A stretch of DNA of 64,000 nt from Hippophae tibetana (taxonomy: Eukaryota > Streptophyta > Magnoliopsida > Rosales > Elaeagnaceae): the NCBI GenBank assembly GCA_037013495.1, contig CM072806.1, positions 50,045,314-50,109,313 of the forward strand, read 5' to 3'. Position 1 is the first letter of the stretch. The number at the start of each line of letters is the position of its first letter. Positions 42,358-53,120 of the stretch are shown here, piece after piece. A model generated the notes under the pieces. It was not told where the DNA came from, ran no database searches, and saw only the letters and a program-made list of their open reading frames with translations. The position numbers were made by a program, and so were the translations under genes.

Positions 42358-43030
42358 TTACCATGGTCGGCTGAGCAATATGTGAGCATACATTGGTGCA
42401 ACATCACAAAGAACCTCATCTTCATATTTTCCAATTGATAAAGGAACCCAAACTTGTTTGTTAACCTTCACTTCTCCACAATCATCTAGCAATGGTAACT
42501 TGTACGGTTTAAGATGCTTGTGCCACTTCAAATTTAACTTTTCTACCAACAAGGTACTTGCAACATTAGTGTATCTCAATCAATAATTAATATGCATACC
42601 TTATCCTTCACGTGGCATCTTGTGTGGAAAATAGGATCATGGTACTTATCATCTCCTTCATCTTTAGGCGGTATATTCAGGACTCTTCTTATGACAAGTG
42701 AATCTCTTTGCATATGTTCTTTAACTTTAACATTAGAAAAATCCTTCATATTTGGTATCTCTTCGTCATATGATATGGCACTTTCGATTTCTCCATTTGT
42801 CTGTACAACCCTGATATTTTTGTCCCATTTACAACGTGCTCTCTCTTCCATATTGGAATCTATTTCTTCTTTGTCTAACCTATGTCTTCTATGTCTTCTT
42901 TTCTGTAATTTGAACCAGAAGAGGATTCTAAATCATCCAACCTTGCTTTCATCCTCTTAAATTGGTTATGAATAGATTTGATGAATAATTACAAGTCAAC
43001 CTCTTGTGGTTCTCCTCCTTCCTTACTCAT
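42358..43030 (-). pseudogene. Short gag and retropepsin of A copy 4
   Basis: Gag starts ATGAGTAAGGAAGGAGG at 43030. The N-terminal ~50 residues (FKRMKARLDDLESSSGSNYR) lead to RCKWDKNIRVVQTNGEIES at about 42835, skipping the capsid core. Then EEIPNMKDFSNVKVKEHMQR, NIPPKDEGDDKYHDPIFHTR and CHVKDKVCILIID follow. The protease continues from 42579 in another frame: TNVASTLLVEKLNLKWHKHL, WVPLSIGKYEDEVLCDVAPM, HILLSRPW. The active-site loop is broken by the frameshift after LIID. Confidence 0.85.
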
Positions 43031-44430
43031 GTTGTTAACATGTAAAATAAAATGAGATAATCCATGCACTTCGTCACATGTTTTCTCTCAAATAATATTG
43101 TTATCACTCTCCTTTTTTTAACACTATTTTCGCTCTCTTTGTTTTTTTTTACTCTCTCTCGTGTTTGCTTTCAAATAAGATTGGTATCACTCCTTTTTTT
43201 AACATTAATTTTGCTCTTTTTTAACTCTATTTTTGCTCTCTCTCTTTTACCACTCAAAGTTCATGCCAACCTCCTTTGTGTTCTTAACAAAATCAAAGAA
43301 TCCAAGTAATTTCAAGGTGTAACCATTTTATTGGTGACAATCTCGAAATTCAAAATTTCAAAAACTTAATGGCAAAGTATGACATAAAGAAAGTCCAAAG
43401 AGGACTCTAAAGAAATAATCTTGACCAAAGAGAACTCAAAAGATAGAATCTTGACCAAAGATGACTCAAAATATAGAATCTTGACCAAAGAGGACTCTAA
43501 GACTCTTGACCAAAGAGGACTCTAAAAAAGACTATGGACCAAAGATGACTCTAAAGAAAGACTCTTGACCAAAGAGGACTCTAAAAAAAGACTCTGGACC
43601 AAAGAGGACTCTAAAGAAACACTCTGGACCAAAGAGGACTCTAAGAAATATTCTAAATCAACTATGATTACTTTTTTTTTTGTAAATTAGTCTTTGGCAG
43701 CAAGAAAAAAAAATGGCAAAACCAATTTCAAGAAGAACAAGAAAACTCACCAAGAAAACAAGAATTAGATTCTTCAACAACTTTGTTCTCCTTTTCCTAT
43801 TCATCTTCTTTCTTTCTTTTTTTTTATCATTTTTTGTTTTGACTATTGTTTCTGCTGTTGGTAATAGAAAATTCATAAAAAAAATTTGGAACCCTAATGA
43901 CAAAGAACCGAAAACAATGCAATAAGGTGAAACAAATCTTTAACCCCTTGGTTAGTAGTGTAACCGATGCAAGTTGGACCCAAAAATTGCAAGAACTATG
44001 CATAAACTTAAATACTTCATGTAGGAATGGAAAAGAGCTTCTATTTGATATATTATAATAGTTTTTTCATTATTCGAGTCAAAAGTTATCGCCAAACTTG
44101 GTTTTATTAAATTTGTTTTTTGAAACTGAGCAACAACCCTCTTCTTTTCTTTTTTTCTTTTTTGAAAAACAAAGATATATTGAACACAAAAATAAAAAAA
44201 GAAGAAAAATATGAGAAGAATTCAAAGAAAACTATGAAACAAAATCCAAATACAAAAACAACGACACGACAACGAAATTGAAATAAAAGATAAGACTCAA
44301 AAAGAAAATTATTTTTTGTGATTTGTGACTCAAAAACGCAGAAAACAATCAAATGATGGAATTTTGTTTTTGAAATGTAGAATTCAAAACCAAGATAGAT
44401 AAAAATAGATAACTTGTTTTCAACAACCAA
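43031..44430 (-). mobile_element. Leader of A copy 4
   Basis: Untranslated leader between PBS and gag, with conserved A blocks and an expanded minisatellite at 43395-43650. The ORFs here (e.g. 43064-43309, 44107-44466) are T-rich or A-rich translations with no family. Confidence 0.75.
43395..43650 (-). repeat. Expanded leader minisatellite in A copy 4
   Basis: Nine units close to CCAAAGAGGACTCTAAAGAA plus AGACTCTTGA, period 25-30 bp. The units alternate between TCTTGA and TCTGGA. It is the same unit as at 14437-14640 but expanded independently. Confidence 0.9.
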
Positions 44431-44443
44431 GACTTTGATACCA
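44431..44443 (-). promoter_or_regulatory. Met-tRNA PBS of A copy 4
   Basis: Minus strand TGGTATCAAAGTC, two bases from the LTR end (CATCA). Confidence 0.85.
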
Positions 44444-44445
44444 AA

Positions 44446-45055
44446 TGATGTGGACCCTCTAGGCAAATAACCTTAGGAACTCAAGAACTCGAAGGAATAT
44501 GAACGATTGAATTGCTATGAAGGTGTTGAAAATGATCAAATTAGAACCCTAAGAAAACAAAGTCCTTAAAACCCCAATCTTGAGACACCAAAAAATATGA
44601 TCACTCCCTTTGATAAGTTGTATTCAAGCTTTCAATCAAGAGAACAAGAAGGCAAAGCAAAAGCTTTATGAAATATACTTTTCATTAATGATATATTCGT
44701 TCTTCTTTCCAAATTACATAACTCTTCTTCTATATAAGAAATAAACCCTAAAAGAAAATCCCTAGATGGAATGGGTATAATGGGCCTATTTAGTCCTAGA
44801 TTGGCCTAATCCAACCTTAAAAATAAAAGACTAAAAGAATTAAAATAAAAAGCTCACAATTCATTAAAACAAAAATGGATAAACATAAAATACCCATAAT
44901 TAATTAAAACAAAAATATTGCTTCCTAAATTAATCTTTGCATCTAATTTAATATTCCAAATCTATCCCTTGTGTAGGATATTGAGAATATTTATAGGATC
45001 TTGAGAATCTTTAGAATATTTTTAAACATAAACTTGGTTGGCACCTCAATCTACC
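44446..45055 (-). mobile_element. A LTR shared by copies 4 and 5
   Basis: About 610 bp, minus strand. The start is damaged (GGTAGATTGAGGTGCCAACC at 45055) and the end is intact next to the PBS. It serves as 5' LTR of copy 4 and as 3' LTR of copy 5, which is joined to it without a PPT. Confidence 0.85.
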
Positions 45056-45409
45056 TTAGGTTTGAAAGAGCTAATACAACTTTTTGGTTGTTCATTACAA
45101 AGGAATATCGATTTTGGTACCCATCATACGACATCCTTTTATCAAAATACTATGGACGGCCAAGCAATATATGACCAGCATACATCGATGCCACATCACA
45201 AAGAATATCATCCTCATACTTTCCAATCAAAAAAGTAACTCTAACCTCTTTGTTGACCTTCACTTCATCACATTCCTTCATCCATTGTAGCTTATACTAT
45301 TTAGGATGCTTCTCGCACTTCAAATTCAAATTTTCTACCAACAAAGTACTTTTTAACAGTAATGTAGCTCCCATAATAAATAATCAACATACATTCCTCA
45401 TCCTTCACA

Positions 45410-45470
45410 TTGTAACTTGTGTGAAAAATATGCTCATGTTGCATCTTGTGTGAAAAATATGCTCATGTTG
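45410..45470 (-). repeat. 29-bp tandem duplication in A copy 5
   Basis: CTTGTGTGAAAAATATGCTC ATGTT occurs twice in a row (about 45417 and 45446). Confidence 0.85.
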
Positions 45471-45583
45471 CTCCTCGTATCCTTCATCCTTAGGTTGTAT
45501 ACTTAGGGCTTCCTTCGTAACATGTAAATCTCCATGCATAGGTTCTTCCACTTCAACATCAGAACAATCATCCAATGGAGGCA

Positions 45584-45955
45584 TATCTTCATCACTTGAA
45601 CTAGCACTTTCGATTTCTCCATTTTCCTATACAACCATAACCTTTTTTGTTTGGGTATTCGGAAGCACTAATGTACTAGCAACATTAGTACAACTCCTCC
45701 TATCAATGATCAACGTACATACTTTATCCTTCACAAGGCATCTTGTATGGAAAATATGATTATGTTACTCCACATCTCTTTCATTCTTAAGCTATATATT
45801 TAGGGCTCTCCTTGCGACAAGTAAATCTCCATGTACATGTTCTTCCACTTTAACATCAAAAAAATCCTTCAATGGTGGTATCTCTTCGTCATATGAACAG
45901 TCACTTTGATTTCTTCATTTTCCCATACAACCATTACCGTTTTTTTAGGCATTCA
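45584..45955 (-). repeat. About 285-bp duplication of the pre-protease segment in A copy 5
   Basis: The block from the acidic DEEIPP-type segment to the zinc-knuckle side appears at about 45868-45955 and again at 45584-45664, with the intervening HTRC...NVAS region also partly repeated. Copies are diverged by a few bases, including in the TACAACCATWACCKTTTTT stretch. Confidence 0.7.
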
Positions 45956-46035
45956 AAAGCAATATGTTTGAATCCTTGGCATCTGATACTCTTAATATCA
46001 TGTGACTTATTAAGATTTTTTACTTTCAGGTTTAC

Positions 46036-46905
46036 CTATATAGGAAGAAAAAATGAATTCTTCGACTTTGTTTCATCTTTTGTTTTGAAGGCGGCATTGT
46101 TTCCCTTCCAATTTGATCTCCACGAAGAGCTAGAGATTGAACCAGATCTAAAACTCTTGGACTTGATTTTCCTCTCCACTTTAATGACTATGTGTAGTAG
46201 TTCCTCTATCTCTATGTAATGTTGCAACTCAACCACGTTAGCAATCTCCTTGTTCAATCCGGCAATGAATCTAGCCATTGTTGCTTCTCTATCTTCCTCT
46301 ATGTTTGCTCTAATCATGGTGACTTTCATCTCTTTATAATAATCCTCTACACTCATGGAACCCTGAACCAACCCTTGCAACTTTCTATATAAATACCTAT
46401 AGTAATGGCTAGGTATAAATCTCTTATGCATCACCAACTTCATCTCTTCCCATGAACAAATATGCCTCTCACCATTACTTTGCATATTGACCACCAATTG
46501 ATCATGCCATATACTTGCATAATCTGTAAACTCCATGGTTTCAAGCTTTACTTTCTTTTCCTCGGAGTAATTATGATAATGAAATACGTATCTAACCTTT
46601 CTTTCCCACTGCATGTATAGCTCATGATTATTCTTTCCTTGAAAATTAAGAATTGTCATCTTTATACTGCCTATATTACTATCTCCTTTAGATTCAACCT
46701 TCTGGTTTTGTTTATAACTTGTTCTCTCCTCCACTTTATAATTAGATTCTTCTTCATCATTGAACTCATGTCTTCTATGTGATTTATAATCGGAAGAGGA
46801 TTTTAATTCATCCAACCTCGCATTCAATAACTTAAATTGGTCATTAACATCCTTGATGAAGAATTTCATGTTGACCTCTTATGGTTCTCCTCGTTCCTTA
46901 CTCAT
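46036..46905 (-). CDS. A-family gag polyprotein, longest ORF in the window
   Basis: The conserved gag start ATG is at 46905, but codon 9 is a stop (CAA to TAA). An in-frame ATG at 46869 opens 277 codons. Residues 1-45 contain the N-terminal MKFFIKDVNDQFKLLNARLD segment and DELKSSSDYKSHRRHEF. Residues 70-230 form the capsid (Retrotrans_gag) core: ILNFQGKNNHELYMQWERKV, YVFHYHNYSEEKKVKLETME, ASIWHDQLVVNMQSNGERHI, LYRKLQGLVQGSMSVEDYYK and TMARFIAGLNKEIANVVELQ. The C-terminus is Ser/Lys-rich and ends before the zinc knuckle. Gag forms the particle that packages element RNA. This is the only A copy here with the full capsid core. Confidence 0.88.
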
Positions 46906-48057
46906 GTTTTCAACTTGTTAAGTAAAATGAAATAAAAGGTTTGGTTCCTCACACACTTCTTCACGTGTTGTCTCTCAAATCAAATTATTATCACTCGTGT
47001 TTGACACTATTTTGTCCTTTTCTTGATGGTAATTTCTCTTGCCTTTTACCACTCAAAGCCTAAGTCTGCCCCCTTTTATCTTCTCAAAACAATCAAAGAA
47101 TTAAACTAATATCAAGAAGAAACCAATTTGTTGGTGACAATCTCAAAAATCATAATTTTAAAAACTTAATTAAGGTAAATGGTGAAAAAAAAGAAAGTAC
47201 AAAGATGACTCTAAAGAAGCAATAAAAATAAGAGAATTCTAAAAGGAAGCAAAGTACATGTGAAATAAATCACTAGAATGGAAGCTAATTGATTAAGAAA
47301 ACAAAAGACTCAAACCAACCTTGTTATGCTTGAAACAATCACGAGAACAAAAAAATAAAGGAAAACTATTATGAAATATATGGAAACTAGAACAAAATAA
47401 AGGAAAACTAATTTCAACGTGAACAAGAAATTGAAGCAAGAAAACAAGAATTGGAAACTTACTTCAACAAGAATAGGAAAATAGAACAATCTGCCAATTT
47501 GTTCTCCTTTTAATTTTTTTTAATGGTGCTATTAATAAAAATACACAAAAACAAATTCACAAATTGAATGAACAAAAACAACAAATAAAACAAAAAAAGA
47601 TAGGGCAAATTTTAAACCCTCGGTAAGTACTATAAACAATGAAATTTGCTATCAAAAATGTTGGGAACGAGGCCCAGCCTTGCTCAATTATTATGAATTG
47701 AGTCGGGCTTCGATTTGATATGCTATAATAGTGGTTTCATTACCTAAGTCAAAATTTATTGTTGTTTAAAATTGCAACTCCAATTTATTTTTGTCACTAC
47801 AAATTGCATCAATCTCACTTCCTTTTTTTTGGTATAAATTGTTTTGAAGAACAAAGATTGATTGAACAAAGAAAATAAAGCACAAGAAAAAAAATTAAAA
47901 GATAGGAGAAGTTCAAAGAGACTACAAAATAAAATCCAAAGACAAAAATAATGAAAAGAAATTAAAAGAAAAAACAGAACTATGAAGAATGATTTTTTTT
48001 AAATCGAGAACTTAAACAAAAATAGATGTAGATAGATAACATATTTTCAGAATCCAA
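46906..48057 (-). mobile_element. Leader of A copy 5
   Basis: Untranslated leader with the standard A blocks and a single minisatellite unit (about 47195). There is no gene. Confidence 0.75.
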
Positions 48058-48070
48058 AACTTTGATACCA
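48058..48070 (-). promoter_or_regulatory. Met-tRNA PBS of A copy 5
   Basis: Minus strand TGGTATCAAAGTT, two bases from the LTR end. Confidence 0.85.
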
Positions 48071-48072
48071 AA

Positions 48073-48766
48073 TGATGTGGACCGTCTAGGTGAATAACCC
48101 TTAGTACCCACGAACTCAAAGGAATAAGAGCAATCAATTTGTTAAGAACGTGTTGAAGATGATCATATTAGAACCCTAATGAAGTAAAGTCTTTAAAACC
48201 CTAATCTTGAAATGCCACAAAATTTTATTAATCTCTTTGATAAGTCAAATTCAAGAATTCAATCAAAAACACAAGAAGGAAAAGCAAACACTTTATGAAA
48301 TAACTTAATAAAAATGGTCAAAAAGTTCCTAAAACATTACATGTCTACCCCTTTTTATAAGTAACAAACCCTAAAAAAAACCACTACAAGAAACGTGCAT
48401 ATTTAGTTATGGATTACGCCTAATAAATCTCTAAAAAAATAAAACGTGAACAAGACATGATAAATAAACATAAAAGGCCCACCATTAACTAAAATGAAAA
48501 TTTCATTATGAATTAATCCTTTTATCCAACTTAATCTTTCGAATCTATCCCTTGCATAAAAAGATAATACACTATCCTTGGTGAATCCTCAAATTTAATT
48601 TTAGATTCTTCTACCATAGCCTATTTGTATTGCACTTCCATGATCAAGCCATGCAAAGCTTCTTTCATCATCTTTTTCTTTTTCCCTAGTCATTGGACTG
48701 CCAATTTCTTACAAAGGATCTTGAGAATTTGTGGGAACATAAACTTTGTCAGCACTACGATCTCTA
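48073..48766 (-). mobile_element. 5' LTR of A copy 5
   Basis: About 694 bp on the minus strand. It starts TAGAGATCGTAGTGCTGACA at 48766, with the pol-tail coding segment, and ends CATCA at 48073. Confidence 0.85.
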
Positions 48767-49146
48767 TTATGTTGTTTGGATAGTCATATGGAAATTAGGT
48801 TTTAATGTTAGATTAACACAAGACCATTGGATGGAGTGAACAGAGAGAGATCCATATGCCACGTGTCACAAAATAGAATTAGCATGGGAATAGTGCATAC
48901 ATTAAAGGCGAAACAAGAATCCAGAGGAATGACACGTCGTTTGCATGTCTAGACGAATAACAAGTGTAGGGAATCATGTGTCTTAGATGGAATTGAAACA
49001 TTGTCTGTAGGTAGTTTTCCAAGTACAACCACCTCGTCTCTGTATAGTCAGTTGTAAATAAAATTAATAAAAAATCTACCAAAATTCTAGAAAATTTCCA
49101 AATATTCTAAAAACTTATATTTTCTCATAAAATATAGTTAAATAAT
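48767..49146. other. Unassigned sequence between A copies
   Basis: No recognised gene is present. CCACGTGTCAC near 48857 and GACACGTCGT near 48930 resemble the promoter-type boxes of 7540-7815. It may be part of another LTR. Confidence 0.4.
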
Positions 49147-49288
49147 GATGCCCCTATAGGTGAACAAGCCTAGGAAGCCACGAACTCAATGAATATGAAT
49201 AATCGATTTGCTAGGAACATGTTAAAGATGATCAGATTAGAACCCTTAGGGAAAAAAGCCCTTAAAACCCTAAGGAAACATACGATTT
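49147..49288 (-). mobile_element. A LTR 3'-end fragment, inverted
   Basis: Minus-strand LTR end (GGGGCATCA at 49147 back to the CTTAGGGTTTTAAGGGC block). It abuts, head-to-head, the plus-strand LTR starting at 49289, so the two form a fold-back arrangement. Confidence 0.8.
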
Positions 49289-49828
49289 TTTAGTCTTTTA
49301 TTTTTAAGGATTGATTAGGCTCAATCCACCACTAATTAGGCATGTTTGATCTAGGGCTTTTTCTTTAGCATTTGACTTTTTGCATATGGTTTTCTTTAGA
49401 TTTGAATTTGTGCCTTTGGTTTTCTTTAGGCTTGAATTTGCCTCTCGTGAGGGCTTGTTGTTATAAAAATGTTTTAGCTATGTAATTTGGAGGGAAACCC
49501 TATATCATTAATAAAAATTCTATTTTAGAAAACTTCTTGCTTTGCCTTTTTATGTTGAATGCTTGAATTTGACTTATCAAAGGGAGTGATCATCCTTTGT
49601 GGTATCTCAAGGTTAGGGTTTTAAGGACTTTGTTTCCTTAAGGTTCTAATTCAATCATACCAAAGGTTAGGGTTTTAAGGACTTTGTTTCCTTAGGGTTC
49701 TAATTCAATAGTACCAAAAGGTTAGGGTTCTAATCATATCAACTTCAACATGTTCCTAGAAAATTGATTATTGCTATTCATTTAAGTTTATGGGTTTCTA
49801 GGGTTGTTTGGCTTGAGGGTCCACGTCA
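49289..49828 (+). mobile_element. Truncated 5' LTR of A copy 6
   Basis: A LTR from the AGTCTTTTATTTTTAAGGAT block to ...CCACGTCA. It includes a local duplication of GGTTAGGGTTTTAAGGACTT TGTTTCCTTA (about 49613 and 49664) and a partial third copy near 49720. The U3 start is missing, as in copy 1. Confidence 0.82.
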
Positions 49829-49830
49829 TT

Positions 49831-49843
49831 ACGTATCAGAGCT
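49831..49843 (+). promoter_or_regulatory. Met-tRNA PBS of A copy 6, degraded
   Basis: ACGTATCAGAGCT, two bases after the LTR end; the first two bases differ from TGGTATCAGAGCC. Confidence 0.7.
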
Positions 49844-50923
49844 TTGTTGACTGGAAATAGGTTATATATCAATATCTATCTTTGTTGAGTTCTTGATTTT
49901 AAAAACATAAAAACAAATTTTATTCTTTTTCTACGTTTTCAAGAATCTGTCTTGATTATAAATTTTATTATTTTCTTTCCTTATCTTTGTACCACAAAAA
50001 TTGGAATTTTATTTGTGATATTCTTCTCTGGTCGAATTATATACCTCGGGTTTTGTGGCAAAAAAAAGCCTCATTTGGTTTCCTTATTTTCTTTCAATTT
50101 CATTTTTATTGTTTTTGTCTTTGATTTTGTTTGGTCGTTTTCTTTGAATGCTTCCAAAAACAAAATTGATAAATTAGTATTGCAACTTTAACAACCATAA
50201 ATTTTGACTCGAATATCAAAATGACTCTTAAAATATTTCAAATTGAAGCTCGACTCAATTCATACATGTAGATTAGGGCTATGCCTTTATTGCCCTGCTA
50301 TTTTGAATCCAAAATTCCATAGTTTACACCACTTAACAATGGGATAAATTTTTTGTCGTATATTTTTGTGTTGTTTTTGTACATATGATTTGTGAATTCA
50401 TTTACCAATGAAGCAGTCAAATAAAAAGAAAAAAATAATGAAAAGAAGAGGAAAAGGAGAACAAAGTAAGACATTGTTTAAGATTCACATTTTTGTTTTC
50501 TTGTTAATTTTTATTGTTCTTGTTGAAATTAGTTTTCCTTTTTTTTCTAGTTTTCATCTATTTCATTCTAGAGAATCATCAAACTTGCTCTCCAAGTCTA
50601 ATCTAAAAAAAATACTATTTTAGTCGAGATTCTTTCTTGGTTCTTTAGAGTCCTCTTTAAACTTTCTTTTTATCATCCTTTGCATCAAGCTTTTAAAATT
50701 TTTATTTTTACAATTGTCACCAACAAACTGATTGCTTCTTGAAATTAGTGGAATTCTTTGATTTTATTAAGTACATAAAAGGGGATTGATTTAAGCTTTG
50801 AGTGGTAAAGGGCATAAAAAGAGGCAAAATAGTGTGAAAAAAATGAGCGATAATAATATGATTTGAGAGCAAACACGTGAGGGAGTATGTGAGTTATCTC
50901 ATTTTATTTTATAGGTTGAAAAC
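49844..50923 (+). mobile_element. Leader of A copy 6
   Basis: Untranslated leader with the CATAAATTTTGACTCG block (about 50195), TTCTAGAGAATCATCAAACTT (about 50568) and one or two minisatellite units (about 50625). The ORFs at 49952 and 50408 have no family. Confidence 0.75.
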
Positions 50924-51640
50924 ATGAGTAAATTAGGAGGATATCCACAAGAGGTCGACTTGAAGTTCTTCGTCAAGACTTTTAATGACCAATTTAAGAG
51001 GTTGAAAGCAAGCTTGGATGATTTAGAATCCTCTTTCAATTCTAAATTACATAGAAGACATGAGTTTAACAAAAAAGAAGCTAATTCCAATGTAGAGGAC
51101 AAAGAAAGTTGTAAATGGGAGAAAAGGTTATGGTTTTACAGAAAAATGAAGAAATCAAAAGTGCCAATTCAAGCAATGAAGAGATACCACCATTGGAGGA
51201 TTGTTTTGATGTTGAAGTGGAAGAAACTGTGCATGGAGATTTACTTGTCACAAGGAAAGACTTGAATATTCAACTTAAGAAGGAAGGAGATGAGGAACAC
51301 TATGAGCATATTTTCCACACAAGATGCCACGTGAAGGATAAGGTTTGTACATTGATTGTTGATAGAGGGACTACACTAATGTTGCTAGTACCTTGTTGGT
51401 AGAAAAGTTGAATTCGAAGTGGTAGAAGCATCCCAGACCATACAAGATACAATGGCTAAATGATTGTGGAGAAGTAGAAGTTAAAAAACAAGTTTAGGTT
51501 CCTTTCTCAATTAGAAAATAAGAAGATAAGGTTCTTTGTGATGTGGCACTGATGTATGGTGCTCATATTTTGCTTTGCTAACCATGGCAGTTTGATTGGA
51601 GGGTGACGCATGATGGGTGCAAAAATCTTTATTCTTTTGT
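50924..51640 (+). pseudogene. Short gag and retropepsin of A copy 6
   Basis: Gag starts at ATG 50924: MSKLGGYPQEVDLKFFVKTF, FKRLKASLDDLESSFNSKLH, then SNVEDKESCKWEKR, which joins directly to the pre-protease segment. A one-base loss in the A-run at about 51120 shifts the frame. The correct frame continues at 51115 as KVMVLQKNEEIKSANSS, EEIPPLEDCFDVEVEETVHG and HTRCHVKDKVCTLIVDRG. The active-site loop is then broken by another frameshift. Later pieces (LNDCGEVEVKKQV, DEVLCDVALMYGAHILL) are interrupted by stops. Confidence 0.83.
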
Positions 51641-52129
51641 AATGAGTAACCGAAAAGTTGTATTAGCCCCTATCCAACGTTTGTAATCCTATGAGGTCTA
51701 GATTAGGATAGCAAGAGAGTATAAGATGAAGGAAAAATAAAAGTGTGAGCAAGAGGAAAATCAAAAGAGAGAAAGTGAGGTCGATAGGAAAAATGGAGAG
51801 AAAAGTGAGCAAAAAAAAAAAAGAAAGAGAAAAATAAAAAAAATGAGGTTAATTGCTTAAAAACCTAAGACTAAGAGTGCAATGATGACAAGGCCACAAG
51901 TACTTGTAACTATGTACATGGATGTATATCTTTCTACTAACAATCTTAACACATCTTTTCCTAGTGTTGTTGTATCTTTATTGTAGGAATTTGATGATCC
52001 ATTTCCTAAATAGATTCCCCATGGACTACCTCCTTTGAGAGGAATTGAACATCAAATCGACATCATATAAGGATCTATGATACCAAATCGATCTGTTTAT
52101 TGAGCTAAGATTCAATGACAAATCTTTTC
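51641..52129 (+). pseudogene. Charged linker and RT-proximal segment of A copy 6
   Basis: K/E-rich repeat region (51740-51850), then LSTNNLNTSFPSVVVSLL, ending near MDYLL/LRGIEHQIDII and PNRSVY, which joins to the 3' end. RT, RNase H and integrase are absent, as in copies 1 and 4. Confidence 0.78.
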
Positions 52130-52316
52130 AAAGATTAGGGGAACAATGGAGATCGAGGTGTTGATCAAATTGATGTTTCCAAATATTTTCAAGTGCTTTT
52201 GCAAGGAATTGGTGGTCCAATGACTAGGGATAGATTGGACTATCATGTTGGGTGCAAGGATTGCTTTAGGAAGCAATTGTTATTTTAATTAATTGTGAGG
52301 CTTTTATGTTTTAGGC
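52130..52316 (+). mobile_element. PPT and truncated 3' LTR of A copy 6
   Basis: Purine tract AAAGATTAGGGGAACAA (52130-52146) followed by the LTR start TGGAGATCGAGGTGTTGATC at 52147. The first ~110 bp encode DRGVDQIDVSKYFQVLLQGI and GPMTRD, the pol-tail frame. The LTR stops at about 52316, where a different LTR begins. Confidence 0.83.
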
Positions 52317-53120
52317 CCATTTCATTCCTTACCATTTTGGTGTGATATGGAGAGAAAGAAATATGGTTGATTCTTTACCATTTTGGATGTGATTTGTAGA
52401 GAAATAAATTTGGCTGATTCTTTACCATTTTGGGCATGTAGCTTAAGGGAGGAAGAACCTAGATATTTCTTTTAGTTTATGTTTGCCTATAAATAGTTCT
52501 TTTCAATTCAATAAAGAGTAGAATATTTCATATCAAAAAATGAGTAAAATTTCTCTTTCATTCTTTGAAGAACTTTTTGAAATTATTAGATTTATTTGTG
52601 GTGTCAATAACTCAACTTATCAATCAAGTCTTCATTCCTTGCCAAACCTACAGTAGAATGGTTTTTGGAAATAAATTTTGTTACTGTTTTGTCACAAGTT
52701 GGCGTGGTTCGTGTCACATTTCCTTTATTTTATGTTTCCTTTTTCTATTTTTGGTAGTTTCCCTTTCTTATATGGGCATTAAAGGAAATGTAATAGCCTA
52801 TAAAAAGGCCTTTTCAATTCAATAAAAATTAGAATATTTCAGATCAAATATTGTGAGAGTAAAATTTCTCTTTGGCTCTTTAAAGAACATTTTGAACTTA
52901 TTAGATTTATTTGTGGCATTCATACCTCAACTATTAAATAAATTCTGTATTCCTTGATTTTGATGTCTTCCTCGTACCGTGGCTCACCTCTCTTTATAGA
53001 TGTTGGGTTGCGATTTACATCCAAATATATAATAAAACGGTCCTAGGAACTATATATTTGTTAGAGGTTTCTCTATGGCCCTTTATTGTGTGACTCTTGA
53101 TTAATTTTCTCAATTGGAAT
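52317..53120 (+). mobile_element. Two direct copies of another LTR (family D-like)
   Basis: The block CTTTTCAATTCAATAAA followed by TAGAATATTTCA.ATCAAA, AAAATTTCTCTTT, GAA.TTATTAGATTTATTTGTGG and CTCAACT occurs at about 52499-52640 and again at 52810-52940, 311 bp apart. TATA-like CCTATAAATAG and CCTATAAAAAGG precede each copy. A terminal segment at 52975-53060 (TCACCTCTCTTTATAGATGT, TTTACATCCAAAT, GGTCCTAGGAACTA) recurs at 56985-57065 and 57345-57440. No coding sequence is present. Confidence 0.65.
52329..52435 (+). repeat. 46-bp minisatellite, three units
   Basis: TTACCATTTTGG recurs at 52329, 52375 and 52422 with related intervening sequence (TGTGAT.TG.AGAGAAA.AAAT.TGG.TGATTC). Confidence 0.85.

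Larger units (their letters stand above)
45056..46035 (-). pseudogene. Retropepsin region of A copy 5 with an internal duplication
   Basis: Minus strand. A degenerate zinc knuckle (RCQGFKHIAFECLKK) lies at about 45975. An acidic segment DEEIPPLKDFFDVKVEEHVH and FHTRCLVKDKVCTLIIDRRS then TNVASTL follow. The acidic segment then repeats (SSSDEDMPPLDDCSDVEVEE, FHTRCNM), followed by a second protease part: VRVTFLIGKYEDDILCDVAS, MYAGHILLGRP, YDGYQNRYSF. Several stops occur. The sequence ends at VVLALSNL, where it jumps to the LTR. Confidence 0.8.
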
